This document shows, piece by piece, positions 27,205 to 36,212 of a stretch of DNA of 64,000 nt (the first letter of the stretch is position 1; every line of letters starts with the position of its first letter). The stretch covers positions 1 through 64,000 of the forward strand of contig NZ_JAMBLS010000018.1 of assembly GCF_023336905.1 (NCBI RefSeq). Direction: 5' to 3'. The notes under the pieces were generated by a model. It saw only the letters and a list, made by a program, of their open reading frames with translations, was not told the origin of the DNA and did no database searches. The translations under genes and the position numbers were made by a program. Source of the stretch: Bacteroides sp. ET71. GTDB lineage: Bacteria; Bacteroidota; Bacteroidia; Bacteroidales; Bacteroidaceae.

Positions 27205-29672
27205 GTGAAATGACTGGTGGCAGGCTTGTCGGGAACATGCCTGCCACTGTCGATTGGTTGTTGACAGACAGCCGTTCATTAAGTTTTCCGGAAGCTACTT
27301 TGTTTTTTGCTTTAGCGACCAAACGCAATGACGGGATGCGTTACGTGCCGGAGTTGTATGTGCGGGGTGTGCGCAATTTTGTGGTCAGCGAAGAGGCTTT
27401 TGATAAGATGAAAAGCGGGGTTTTTGGCGGTATTTGTCAGGATGCCAATTACGTGGTGGTGGGCAATACGCTGAAGGCTTTGCAAAGGTTGGCAGAGCAG
27501 CACCGCTCACGTTTTCAGATTCCGGTCATCGGCATTACGGGTAGTAATGGGAAGACGGTTGTGAAAGAATGGTTGCATCAGTTGTTGGAGGCTGACCGGG
27601 CGATTGTGCGTTCTCCCCGCAGTTATAATTCGCAGATTGGTGTCCCTTTGTCGGTGTGGCGTATGGACGAGCAGGCGGAACTGGGCATCTTCGAAGCAGG
27701 AATATCCGAACCGGGGGAGATGGAATCTTTGAAAAGCATGATTCAGCCTACCATCGGTATATTGACAAACATCGGCAGTGCCCATCAGGAGAATTTCTTT
27801 TCTTTACAAGACAAGTGTGCTGAAAAGTTGGCGCTTTTCAAGGACTGTGATGTGTTGATATACAATGGCGATGATGAATTGATTAGCGGTTGTGTGTCCA
27901 AATACTTGTTTTCGGCACGGGAGATTGCGTGGAGCCGTCGCGACATGGAGCGGCCTTTATATATAAGTAAGGTGGAGAAGAAGGCGGATTGTACGGTCAT
28001 CAATTACCGTTATCTGGATATGGACAATTCTTATACGTTGCCTTTTATTGACGACGCGTCTATTGAAAATTCGCTTCATTGCCTGGCTGCTTGTCTGTAT
28101 CTAATGGTTCCTGCTGAACGTATTGCGGAGCGTATGGCGCATCTGGAGCCGGTGGCGATGCGTCTGGAGGTGAAGGAGGGAAAGAATGGATGTCTATTGA
28201 TAAACGACAGTTATAACTCGGATTTGCTGTCGCTGGACATTGCGCTGGACTTTCTGTACCGGCGGTCGTTGTCCAATAACCTGAAGCGCACGCTCATCTT
28301 GTCTGACATCCTGGAGTCGGGGCAGAATGCTTCTATGCTTTATCGGCAGGTGGTTCAGTTGTTGGAGAGCCGTCATGTGGAGCGTATCATCGGAGTTGGG
28401 GATGATTTGTACAACCATGCGGAGTTGTTCGGGGGAGAGAAGGCTTTCTTCACGGATACGGATGCTTTGTTGCAGGCGTTGGCGAAGGGGGAGTTGCGCC
28501 TGGAGAATGAGATTGTCCTGATTAAAGGTGCCCGCCGCTTTGGTTTCGATGCGTTGACTGAGGAATTGGAGAAGAAGGTGCATGAAACTATCCTGGAGGT
28601 CAATCTGGGGGCGATGGTTGAGAACCTGAATTATTACCGTTCGTTGTTGCGGCCGGGAGTGAAGATGACGTGTATGGTGAAGGCTTCGGCCTACGGGGCT
28701 GGTTCGCATGAGATTGCCAAGACATTGCAGGAGCATCGGGTGGACTATCTGGCTGTGGCGGTGGCTGACGAGGGTTCGGAGTTGCGTAAGGCGGGCATCA
28801 CGACCAACATCTTGATTATGAATCCGGAGATGACGGCTTTCAAGACGATGTTCGACAATCATCTGGAGCCGGAGGTTTACAGTTTCCACCTGCTGGATGC
28901 GTTGATTCGCGAGGCGGAGAAGTCGGGCATTACGAATTATCCCATTCACATCAAGATTGACACGGGGATGCACCGCCTGGGCTTTTTGCCGGAAGAGGTG
29001 CCTGCGCTGGTGGAGCGTCTGAAGGGGCAGGATGCAGTGATTGTGCGGTCGGTATTCTCACACCTGGTGGGCAGCGATGCTGCACAGTTTGATGATTTCA
29101 CGCACGGGCAGATTGACACGTTTACGGCTGCTGCGGACCAGTTGCAGGCTGCTTTCCCGCATCGCATCCTGCGTCATATCTGCAATTCGGCTGGCATCGA
29201 GCGTTTCCCGGAGGCGCAGTTCGACATGGTGCGTTTGGGCATCGGGCTGTATGGTATCAATCCGGTGACCAATGCCGTGATGCACAATGTCAGTTCGCTG
29301 TACACCACCATCTTGCAGATTCACGATGTGCCCCGGCAAGACACGGTGGGTTATAGCCGCCGTGGGCATTTGGAGCGCCCTTCGTGCATCGCCGCCTTGC
29401 CCATTGGTTATGCGGACGGGCTGAACCGCCACTTGGGTAATGGCCGGGCCTATTGCCTGGTGAACGGGCAGCGCGCACCTTACGTGGGCAACATCTGCAT
29501 GGACGTTTGCATGATAGATGTGACGGGTATCGATTGCAAGGAGGGCGACCGGGTGGAGATCTTCGGCGACCATCTGCCTGTGACGGCCTTGTCCGATGCC
29601 TTGGACACCATCCCTTATGAGGTGCTGACCAGCGTTTCCACACGAGTGAAGCGGGTCTATTACCAAGACTGA
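27180..29672 (+). CDS. Bifunctional MurF (UDP-MurNAc-tripeptide:D-Ala-D-Ala ligase) / alanine racemase
   Basis: Fusion of two peptidoglycan precursor enzymes, 830 residues. Residues 1 to about 455 are MurF: Mur ligase N-domain, ATP loop GITGSNGKT at 118-126, and the C-terminal ligase domain with LINDSYNSDLLSLDIALDFL. Residues about 463-830 are alanine racemase: the PLP lysine is K501 in MVKASAYGAGSHEIAK, with the PLP loop and acidic/His residues in KIDTGMHRLGFLPEE, and a C-terminal beta-domain with YVGNICMDVCMIDVTG. The racemase makes the D-Ala used for the substrate of the ligase. The fusion is usual for Bacteroidetes. Overlaps the GSCFA gene by 25 bases. Confidence 0.96.
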   Translation: MSYTIEQISEMTGGRLVGNMPATVDWLLTDSRSLSFPEATLFFALATKRNDGMRYVPELYVRGVRNFVVSEEAFDKMKSGVFGGICQDANYVVVGNTLKALQRLAEQHRSRFQIPVIGITGSNGKTVVKEWLHQLLEADRAIVRSPRSYNSQIGVPLSVWRMDEQAELGIFEAGISEPGEMESLKSMIQPTIGILTNIGSAHQENFFSLQDKCAEKLALFKDCDVLIYNGDDELISGCVSKYLFSAREIAWSRRDMERPLYISKVEKKADCTVINYRYLDMDNSYTLPFIDDASIENSLHCLAACLYLMVPAERIAERMAHLEPVAMRLEVKEGKNGCLLINDSYNSDLLSLDIALDFLYRRSLSNNLKRTLILSDILESGQNASMLYRQVVQLLESRHVERIIGVGDDLYNHAELFGGEKAFFTDTDALLQALAKGELRLENEIVLIKGARRFGFDALTEELEKKVHETILEVNLGAMVENLNYYRSLLRPGVKMTCMVKASAYGAGSHEIAKTLQEHRVDYLAVAVADEGSELRKAGITTNILIMNPEMTAFKTMFDNHLEPEVYSFHLLDALIREAEKSGITNYPIHIKIDTGMHRLGFLPEEVPALVERLKGQDAVIVRSVFSHLVGSDAAQFDDFTHGQIDTFTAAADQLQAAFPHRILRHICNSAGIERFPEAQFDMVRLGIGLYGINPVTNAVMHNVSSLYTTILQIHDVPRQDTVGYSRRGHLERPSCIAALPIGYADGLNRHLGNGRAYCLVNGQRAPYVGNICMDVCMIDVTGIDCKEGDRVEIFGDHLPVTALSDALDTIPYEVLTSVSTRVKRVYYQD

Positions 29673-29778
29673 GGGTTTTATTTGAGGACGAGTAGCAGAA
29701 GCAGGAGCGTCAGGTATTCGCGTAGTTCGTTACGCAAGATTTCCATGGTCTTCTGTTTGTGGCGGTTGACGGCCCTTC

Positions 29779-29826
29779 GGAGATGAGTATAATACTCATC
29801 TCGGAACAGTATAATACTGTTCTCCG
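29779..29826. repeat. Two tandem palindromes, GTATAATAC core
   Basis: GATGAGTATAATACTCATC (29782-29800) is identical to the unit at 1221-1239. It is followed by GAACAGTATAATACTGTTC (29804-29822), also a perfect palindrome apart from its central base. Outer CGGAGA and TCTCCG enclose both. It lies between murF-alr and tatA, about 110 bases after the murF-alr stop. Confidence 0.8.
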
Positions 29827-29913
29827 CCCTCTCCGTCCCTCGCCCGCCGGCACGAAAAACAGGCGCTTCACATTCTTTTGGGGCGATTTGTTTCCCGTTC
29901 CGTTTCTTTGTTA

Positions 29914-29921
29914 TATCTTTG
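29914..29921 (+). promoter_or_regulatory. -7 element of the tat operon promoter
   Basis: TATCTTTG, 27 bases before the tatA start codon. TTTG occurs upstream at 29887-29890, four bases further away than the ideal 19-base gap. Confidence 0.6.
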
Positions 29922-29948
29922 CACGGAAAAATAAAAAACGATAGAACT

Positions 29949-30167
29949 ATGACGAATGTACAGTTTTTAAGCATCCTGCCCAGTGGCTCCGAGTGGATTA
30001 TCATCCTGGTTGTTATCCTGCTGCTTTTCGGTGGCAAGAAAATCCCCGAACTGATGCGCGGTTTGGGCAAAGGCGTGAAAAGCTTCAAGGAAGGCGTGAA
30101 CGAGGCTAAGGAGGAAATCAGCAAGGCCAAGGAAGAAATAGACGAACCCGTAGAAAAGAAGCAATAA
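29949..30167 (+). CDS. tatA: Sec-independent protein translocase TatA/E
   Basis: Small subunit of the twin-arginine translocase, 72 residues from the start at 29949. A short N-terminal stretch precedes one membrane helix, [20 protein letters not shown], with the FGxxKIPEL hinge of the family, then an amphipathic helix ([18 protein letters not shown]) and a charged tail. The open frame extends 10 codons upstream, but this crosses the promoter region. No separate tatB is present nearby, so this protein probably serves both roles with TatC, which starts 9 bases later. Confidence 0.92.
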   Translation: MTNVQFLSILPSGSEWIIILVVILLLFGGKKIPELMRGLGKGVKSFKEGVNEAKEEISKAKEEIDEPVEKKQ

Positions 30168-30176
30168 GCGACAGAC

Positions 30177-31016
30177 GTGGCAGATAAGGAACTATCATTC
30201 TGGGACCATCTGGACATCCTGCGCCGGGCGTTGATTCGTATCATCAGCGTGTGGTTCGTCTTGGCAATAGCCTATTTCGTAGCCATGCCCTATTTGTTCG
30301 ACAACGTCATACTGGCCCCCTGCTCCAACGACTTCGCCTTCTACGACCTCCTGCGCTGGATAGGTGAGAAACTGGGGCTGCAAGGCGAATTCTTCACCCA
30401 AGAGTTTCATGTCAAGCTCGTGAACATCAACCTGGCCGCCCCCTTCTTCATCCACATGTCCACCGCTTTCTGGATGTCTGTCGTCACGGCCGCCCCTTAC
30501 CTGTTCTACGAAATCTGGCAATTCATCCGCCCCGCGCTTTATCCCAACGAAGTGCAAGGCGTCAAGAAAGCCCTGGCCCTGGGCACCGTGATGTTCTTTC
30601 TCGGTGTCCTGCTGGGCTACTTCATGGTCTATCCTCTGACCCTGCGTTTCCTGTCCACCTACGAACTGAGCGCACTGATTGAGAACCAAATCTCACTCAA
30701 TTCATACATCAACAACTTTATGATGCTGGTGCTCTGCATGGGCCTGGCCTTCGAACTCCCCCTGGTCACCTGGCTCCTCTCCTTGATGGGCCTGGTCCAT
30801 AAGACCTTCTTGCGCAAATACCGCCGCCATGCAGTCGTCATCATTGTCGTGCTGGCAGCCGTCATCACCCCCACCGGCGACCCCTTCACCTTGTCCGTAG
30901 TAGCCATACCCCTCTACCTGCTCTACGAACTCAGCATCCTGATGGTCAAAGACAAACCACAAGAAGAAGAGGACACAGCCGAAGAGCAGGAGCAACAGAC
31001 GCCCGATGGAGAATAA
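30177..31016 (+). CDS. tatC: Sec-independent protein translocase TatC
   Basis: Polytopic receptor of the twin-arginine pathway, 279 residues with six membrane helices. The start is GTG at 30177 and gives MADKELSFWDHLDILRRALI, in which the WDHLDxLR segment is the conserved binding site for twin-arginine signals; FELPLVTWLL carries the conserved Glu of TM4-5. The C-terminus is unusually long and acidic (QEEEDTAEEQEQQTPDGE). Its last 11 bases overlap the start of the nuclease-helicase gene. Confidence 0.94.
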   Translation: MADKELSFWDHLDILRRALIRIISVWFVLAIAYFVAMPYLFDNVILAPCSNDFAFYDLLRWIGEKLGLQGEFFTQEFHVKLVNINLAAPFFIHMSTAFWMSVVTAAPYLFYEIWQFIRPALYPNEVQGVKKALALGTVMFFLGVLLGYFMVYPLTLRFLSTYELSALIENQISLNSYINNFMMLVLCMGLAFELPLVTWLLSLMGLVHKTFLRKYRRHAVVIIVVLAAVITPTGDPFTLSVVAIPLYLLYELSILMVKDKPQEEEDTAEEQEQQTPDGE

Positions 31017-34000
31017 CGAAGCACTCGAAGCCAGCGAATACTACGACCTCCTCCGAAGCCTCTGCCGCCGCGAAGACACCTCCCTTCGCGATGCCTATCG
31101 GGAGATGCGCGAACTGTTGGAACACCTGTGCCGTTCACAGATGGAAGATGGCCACCTGCAAATGACCGACCTGGCCGCCCGCATCAACTACGTGGGCGCG
31201 AAAATGGGCCTTTCCATGGTCGAACAGAATCGCCTGCATACCTTCCGCCTGACCTCGAACGACATACTGAACCGACGGGCAGAACCGACCCGTGAACACC
31301 TCTTGCGCGATGCCAAAACGCTCGCCTTTTTCATCAAAAGGCTGACAGCCCAAGACATCCCCGATGCATTGTATCAGCTATTGCCACGGGCCGATGCCAC
31401 TTACATCGTCTCTTCGCCGGCTAAAGGACGGATAAACCGCCTGCGCGTCAACTTCCTTCATGCCGATGAATCCTTCTTATATGTACGTCCCGTAGACCTG
31501 TTGACAGAAGAACCCTTGCGCGTGCGCTATCATGTGCCGCAGGTAAATGAAGAATTTGCAGAAACCTGCCGCTTGCTATGGCCCAATGCCCAACTGAATC
31601 TGCTGGACATATCGGTGGACGAATCCGGTATATTAACTCCTTCCTTTTTTGTCTTGGAACCCGACTATCTGATAGATATCAGCACATTGGCCGAATGTTT
31701 CAAAGATTACGGCAGTCATCCGGGCAATTATGTTTTGATGCGTTTGCAGCCGCAGGGCAATACCCGCCCTTTGCTGTTGGGTAATATCGTCAACCTTTTC
31801 CTGGATGAATGGATTTATGCCAAAGGAGAGCCCGATTATCTGGCTTGCATGAAAAAAGCTTTTCGTACCTATCCCATAGAATTGGCAGCTTGTGAAGATT
31901 TGCGTGATATGGAAAAAGAGGCCGTATTCTTTGCCGATTGCAAGTCGCATTTTGAACATATCCGTCAGGTTATAACAGAAACTTTTTCTGCGGCAGGTTA
32001 TGAATTGGACCGGAAGGATGCCGTATTGGAACCTTCATATATCTGTGAATCGCTCGGATTGCAAGGACGGTTGGACTACATGCAGCGGGATATGTCTTCA
32101 TTCATTGAAATGAAGTCGGGAAAAGCAGACGAATACACAGTCCGTCATAAGATAGTGCCTAAAGAAAACAATCGGGTGCAGATGTTGCTTTATCAAGCCG
32201 TGTTGGAGTATTCGATGAAACAGGACCATCATCAGGTAAAACCCTATTTGTTATATACCCGCTATCCTTTACTTTACCCTGCCCGTGCTTCCTGGGCCAT
32301 GTTGCGTCGTGTTATGGATGTGCGTAATCGCATAGTAGCCAATGAATATGGCATACAGTTGCACAATGACCCTCTATTCACGGCAGAATTGCTGAAGAGT
32401 TTTACTCCAGATGCTTTGAATGAACGGAGGTTGCACAATGTGTTGTGGACGCGCTATCTTTGTCCGAATATTGATACTGTCAGAAAACAGTTGGAAGCCC
32501 TCTCGCCATTAGAATCGGATTATTTTTATTCGGTCTATAATTTCATCACAAAAGAACTTTACACCTCCAAATCGGGTGATGTTGCTCATGAAGGGCGTAC
32601 AGGTGCTTCGTCTCTTTGGCTTTCCACCTTGTCTGAAAAGATAGAATCAGGAGAAATTCTTTATAACCTTTTTATTTGTGAAAATCATGCGACAGATGCC
32701 CATAAACCATATCTGGTGCTGAGATGCGAAATAAATGATGCAGAGGCCGAGGCTCCTCTTCCCAATTTTCGTCAAGGAGATGCTGTCGTATTGTATGAAC
32801 GTAATTCTGATGCAGACAATGTGACCAATAAGCTTGTCTTTAAAGGCAATATTGAGGAAATAACGGAGGAGAAAGTACGTGTTCGTTTACGCGCATCCCA
32901 ACAGAATATGGCTGTGCTGCCCGAGCATAGCTTGTATGCAGTAGAGCATGACTATATGGACACTTCTTTTCGTAGCATGTATCGTGGCTTGTCTGCTTTT
33001 TTATCTGCTACACAGCGAAGGCGTGATCTGCTGTTAGGGCAGCGTGAGCCAGAATTTGACTTGTCTTTTGATCAGGCCATTGCGGAAGCGCCGGATGGTT
33101 TTACGCGTATAGCCTGGAAGGCAAGAGCTGCTCAAGATTATTTCTTATTGGTAGGCCCGCCAGGAACGGGTAAAACCTCACGTGCTTTGCGTGCAATGGT
33201 TGAGACTTTCTACAAGGAGCGGAAGCAGATTTTGTTATTGTCATATACCAATCGGGCGGTAGATGAAATATGCAAGATGTTATTGTCTGTCACACCTGCT
33301 ATTGATTTTATACGCATTGGCAGTGAACTTTCATGCGAAGAACGTTATAGGCCCTATCTGATAGAGAATGTGTTAGAGGATTGCCCGAACCGTCGTGCTG
33401 TACAGTTGCGCATTGCCTGTTGCCGTGTCTTTGTAGGAACAGTGGCAACGCTTTCATCCAAGACGGAGTTGTTCCGTCTGAAAACATTTGATGTCGCTTT
33501 GGTCGATGAGGCTACGCAAATATTGGAACCTCAATTATTGGGATTATTATGTTTGCGGGGAATGACAGGAACGGATGTTATCCGGAAATTTGTGTTGATA
33601 GGCGATCACAAACAATTACCGGCAGTGGTGTTGCAATCTTCTGCTCAGTCTGAAGTGCGTTCAGAGAGGTTGAGAGCCATAGGACTGCATAACCTGAAGG
33701 ATTCTTTGTTTGAACGTCTTTATCGGGCTTCTTTGCAGGCAGAAGAAAAGAGCCGGGAGCGTGTCTGCGATATGCTGCACCGCCAGGGGCGAATGAATGT
33801 GGAAGTAGCAGATTTTCCCAACCGCGTGTTTTACGGAGGATTGTTGCTGCCTCTCGGCCTTCCTCATCAGACGGGGACATTGGCGTTGGCACCTGAGCTG
33901 ACAGACTGTGAATTTGCTGATTTGTTGACAAAAAGAGTGGCTTTTTTGCCATCTGAAGCTGAGTCGGGAACAGCATCGGTTAAAATGAACCACTCAGAGG

Positions 34001-34446
34001 CTGTTCTGGTAGCCAGACTGGCGGCTGCTATTTATCGGCAATATTTGTATACGACGGGCTTTGATCCTTTGCAAACTTTGGGAATTATCACTCCTTATCG
34101 TAGTCAGATTGCTTTGATTAGAAAGGAAATTGCCAAATTGGAAATTGCTGATTTGAAACATGTCCTCATAGATACGGTCGAGCGCTTTCAGGGTAGCGAA
34201 CGAGATGTCATTATTTATTCTTTCTGTTTAAACCGTTCTTATCAGCTTAAGTTTATGGCAAATTTAACTGACGATGCTGGCGTATGGGTAGATCGTAAGT
34301 TGAACGTTGCCTTGACCCGTGCCCGTAAGCAAATGTTTATCATAGGGGTGCCTCAGTTATTGAGCTTGAATCCGATTTATAAAGAGCTGTTGTGTGCTTG
34401 TGGAGAAGAAAGTAGAGAAACAAAACGCCAATTTAGCAAATATTAA
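31006..34446 (+). CDS. Dna2-like protein: PD-(D/E)XK nuclease plus SF1B helicase
   Basis: 1146-residue DNA-processing enzyme. Residues about 320-400 hold a Cas4/RecB-type nuclease: GRLDY, then FIEMKSGK (the E-x-K core), and VQMLLYQAVLEYS with the motif Gln. The helicase domain starts near residue 700: Walker A VGPPGTGKTSRA (about 714-725), Walker B VDEATQILEP (about 835), IGDHKQLPAVVLQ, and the C-terminal VERFQGSERDVIIYSF and NVALTRARKQMFII. This order matches Dna2-type proteins, implying repair or replication-fork processing. I see no obvious four-Cys Fe-S set. The start overlaps tatC by 11 bases, an odd partner. Codon use becomes more AT-rich after about 31600. Confidence 0.87.
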   Translation: MENNEALEASEYYDLLRSLCRREDTSLRDAYREMRELLEHLCRSQMEDGHLQMTDLAARINYVGAKMGLSMVEQNRLHTFRLTSNDILNRRAEPTREHLLRDAKTLAFFIKRLTAQDIPDALYQLLPRADATYIVSSPAKGRINRLRVNFLHADESFLYVRPVDLLTEEPLRVRYHVPQVNEEFAETCRLLWPNAQLNLLDISVDESGILTPSFFVLEPDYLIDISTLAECFKDYGSHPGNYVLMRLQPQGNTRPLLLGNIVNLFLDEWIYAKGEPDYLACMKKAFRTYPIELAACEDLRDMEKEAVFFADCKSHFEHIRQVITETFSAAGYELDRKDAVLEPSYICESLGLQGRLDYMQRDMSSFIEMKSGKADEYTVRHKIVPKENNRVQMLLYQAVLEYSMKQDHHQVKPYLLYTRYPLLYPARASWAMLRRVMDVRNRIVANEYGIQLHNDPLFTAELLKSFTPDALNERRLHNVLWTRYLCPNIDTVRKQLEALSPLESDYFYSVYNFITKELYTSKSGDVAHEGRTGASSLWLSTLSEKIESGEILYNLFICENHATDAHKPYLVLRCEINDAEAEAPLPNFRQGDAVVLYERNSDADNVTNKLVFKGNIEEITEEKVRVRLRASQQNMAVLPEHSLYAVEHDYMDTSFRSMYRGLSAFLSATQRRRDLLLGQREPEFDLSFDQAIAEAPDGFTRIAWKARAAQDYFLLVGPPGTGKTSRALRAMVETFYKERKQILLLSYTNRAVDEICKMLLSVTPAIDFIRIGSELSCEERYRPYLIENVLEDCPNRRAVQLRIACCRVFVGTVATLSSKTELFRLKTFDVALVDEATQILEPQLLGLLCLRGMTGTDVIRKFVLIGDHKQLPAVVLQSSAQSEVRSERLRAIGLHNLKDSLFERLYRASLQAEEKSRERVCDMLHRQGRMNVEVADFPNRVFYGGLLLPLGLPHQTGTLALAPELTDCEFADLLTKRVAFLPSEAESGTASVKMNHSEAVLVARLAAAIYRQYLYTTGFDPLQTLGIITPYRSQIALIRKEIAKLEIADLKHVLIDTVERFQGSERDVIIYSFCLNRSYQLKFMANLTDDAGVWVDRKLNVALTRARKQMFIIGVPQLLSLNPIYKELLCACGEESRETKRQFSKY

Positions 34447-34501
34447 GCATTTGTTTTATTCTTATAACATTTGAATAGCACCTCCTTTTGGAAGAAATGC
34501 G

Positions 34502-34583
34502 TACATTTGCATACGTTTTTTTCATAGAGATTTAGATTTAAGGTTAGAAGAATGGTGGAAGTCGTGAGACTTCCACTTTTTTT
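34502..34583 (+). ncRNA. Candidate small RNA (orphan promoter element plus terminator)
   Basis: A TACATTTG -7 element at 34502-34509 is followed about 45 bases later by a terminator, GTGGAAGTC (34555-34563), loop GTGA, GACTTCCAC (34568-34576), and seven T. Transcription from the element would give an RNA of about 70 bases without a coding frame. No -33 TTTG lies at the right distance, so this may only be the terminator of the helicase gene. Confidence 0.3.
34555..34583 (+). terminator. Terminator downstream of the nuclease-helicase gene
   Basis: Nine-base perfect stem with a GTGA tetraloop and a T7 tract, plus strand, about 110 bases after the stop at 34446. It probably ends the tatA-tatC-helicase transcript. 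Confidence 0.9.
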
Positions 34584-34727
34584 ATGCTGGATATAGGAAT
34601 AGCAGTTTGGCTTTTATGCATCCTTGTGTTTGGAGAAAACATGGATACAATAATAAGGTGTGTAAAAAGATTTAGGACTTTTGCGGTTTGTGAGTCTGAA
34701 GACTGATAATCGGGAAATCGTCTTTGA

Positions 34728-35015
34728 TTATCTTCTTCTTCCAAAGAGATTTCTGATTTTTCTCATCATTTTCATTCCCATGATAATGCCGTCAAATACT
34801 ATCATTCCTCGGTTGAAAGCATGCATGAAACTATTGCTTTTACGGGTCGCAGGAGCAAAAGGTGCTGCAAGGTTGTGGGCTGTTTGTGCCATGAGTTTTT
34901 TCTGCTCCCTGATTTCTTGCAAGAGAGAAGCTTTTTGTTGCATCAGCTGGTCTAACGATTCCGGCAGAACCGGTGATGCAGAAGCAGGGAGAGTATTTCG
35001 GCTTGAGGTTGTCAT
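34728..35015 (-). CDS. Hypothetical protein of the YtxH/holin-like operon
   Basis: 95 residues, no recognised domain. The middle is a predicted coiled coil (LDQLMQQKASLLQEIREQKKL), followed by a hydrophobic, glycine- and methionine-rich segment (IVFDGIIMGMKMMRKI) and a basic end (RNLFGRRR), so it may attach to the inner membrane. Its start overlaps the stop of the holin-like gene by four bases, and it is the last of three minus-strand genes; I infer a shared envelope role. Confidence 0.7.
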   Translation of the reverse strand: MTTSSRNTLPASASPVLPESLDQLMQQKASLLQEIREQKKLMAQTAHNLAAPFAPATRKSNSFMHAFNRGMIVFDGIIMGMKMMRKIRNLFGRRR

Positions 35016-35389
35016 AAGAGAGTATCTGGCTTATCGGAATTTTTCATAAACAAGCGGGCGATGAATCTTACCATCGGGTTGATGATAAGTTTTTTGCGAT
35101 AGCTCACTAAAAGGATAGCCAATAGTACGTATAAAGCTGCTACTAGGCTGAAACTGGTAGTTATTCCTCCTACTGCTGGCGCCAGTAGATAGGCTAAGGT
35201 GAAAGATAAGTAAAACAGAGCCATCATGCCCAAAATGACTGTCAGCAGGATGAGGATGAGCATGGAAAGCAGCACAGAAACTTTTTCTGTGATTTCCAGG
35301 CGTGTGTATTCTTTTTGCAGGCTCAAGTATTTCTTGAACTCGACAAAAAGCTGCCGTAAATTTTCGATGCTTTTGTCGTTGTTGAACAT
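35012..35389 (-). CDS. Phage holin family / YqjE-like membrane protein
   Basis: 125 residues with an N-terminal cytoplasmic helix (LFVEFKKYLSLQKEYTRLEI) and two strong transmembrane segments (VLLSMLILILLTVILGMMALFYLS and a second ending YVLLAILLVSY). This layout fits the Phage_holin_3_6/YqjE family, which despite its name is a bacterial envelope-stress protein. A conserved end (NPMVRFIARLFM) follows. It lies between the YtxH gene, 39 bases upstream, and the 95-residue gene, which it overlaps. Confidence 0.82.
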   Translation of the reverse strand: MFNNDKSIENLRQLFVEFKKYLSLQKEYTRLEITEKVSVLLSMLILILLTVILGMMALFYLSFTLAYLLAPAVGGITTSFSLVAALYVLLAILLVSYRKKLIINPMVRFIARLFMKNSDKPDTLL

Positions 35390-35428
35390 GATGGCTCTGA
35401 TTTTTCTTGCTTTTAAGCGAAAATGAAT

Positions 35429-35638
35429 TTATTCATTTCCTTCGCTTTTGATTTCTGCGGCGATTTCGTCTACCAGATCATCCATTTCATTCCGGTTCAG
35501 ACGGATGCCTCTTTTGCGCAAGGCTTCTGCAATCTTGCTGCGTGTGTCTTCACCCTTTTCCGGGGCAAACAAAATGCCAAGGGCTGCACCTACTGCGGCG
35601 CCACCCAAGAAAGCTGCTACTACATTTAAACCTTTCAT
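35429..35638 (-). CDS. YtxH domain-containing protein
   Basis: 69 residues. The glycine-rich N-terminal segment VVAAFLGGAAVGAALGILFAPEKGEDTR is the YtxH signature (one membrane helix, then LFAPxxG), with a charged helical remainder (SKIAEALRKRGIRLNRNEM). YtxH proteins are general-stress proteins in Firmicutes; the biochemical role is unknown. First gene of a three-gene minus-strand operon, with TATATTTG (minus, 35666-35673) 28 bases upstream. Confidence 0.9.
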   Translation of the reverse strand: MKGLNVVAAFLGGAAVGAALGILFAPEKGEDTRSKIAEALRKRGIRLNRNEMDDLVDEIAAEIKSEGNE

Positions 35639-36212
35639 AATACTGTCTTTTTAAAGTTGATAGTACAAATATAGTGATTTCTTGTTTACGGTGTATCTTT
35701 TTTATCTGTTTTTTTACTAAATTCGTTTGGCCGTTCTTATTGGCCTGTTGCTTGTTTGCAGTAAAAAAAGCATATATAAAGTTCCTTCCAAATACCTTCC
35801 TGCTTCGTTTTTTGTTCGAGTCTAAGGACTCGAATTTGGAACGACTTTGGAACGAATTTGGTAGGACTTTGTCCGGAGGTGTTCCGGAAAAGGGAATAGG
35901 GGATTGACGATGTTGAAAATAATTTACATGCGAGCGGCTGGAGGAGCAGCGGACGGATGCTTGGCCCGATTTGTCGTGAGATGAGGAGGAGGTTGGAGCA
36001 AAAGGAGAAAAAACGGAGTGAGTGCCTTGCTTGAGATGTGTACCGGGTTGGGAGAAAGAGTATTCTTTGGTATGCTGTGGAACGGGGTGCGAAAATTTTT
36101 ATTCATTATGTTTTGATAGCTGGGGGATTTTCTGTTATTTTGCTGCCTGAAACAAACGCGAGAAAGGCAATTTGCTTTGTTTGAAATGATTGTTAATAAA
36201 AAATAGAATAAG
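35639..36212. other. 574-base divergent spacer with imperfect hairpin
   Basis: Spacer between the YtxH operon and the SPOR lipoprotein gene. Around 35777-35876 is a large imperfect inverted repeat whose centre is TTCGAGTC (35815-35822) and GACTCGAA (35827-35834). TTTGGAACGA-like words are repeated on its right arm. Promoters for both neighbours are present. No credible gene: a 77-codon frame at 35674-35907 and a 117-codon minus-strand frame near 36000 lack features. Confidence 0.55.
36112..36142 (+). promoter_or_regulatory. Bacteroides promoter of the SPOR lipoprotein gene
   Basis: TTTG at 36112-36115, exactly 19 bases, then TTATTTTG at 36135-36142 (consensus TAnnTTTG, one mismatch). This gives a leader of about 64 bases. 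Confidence 0.7.

Noticed and set aside
34544-34744. 66-codon minus-strand gene
   Set aside because: Begins inside the neighbouring gene and ends inside a terminator stem.
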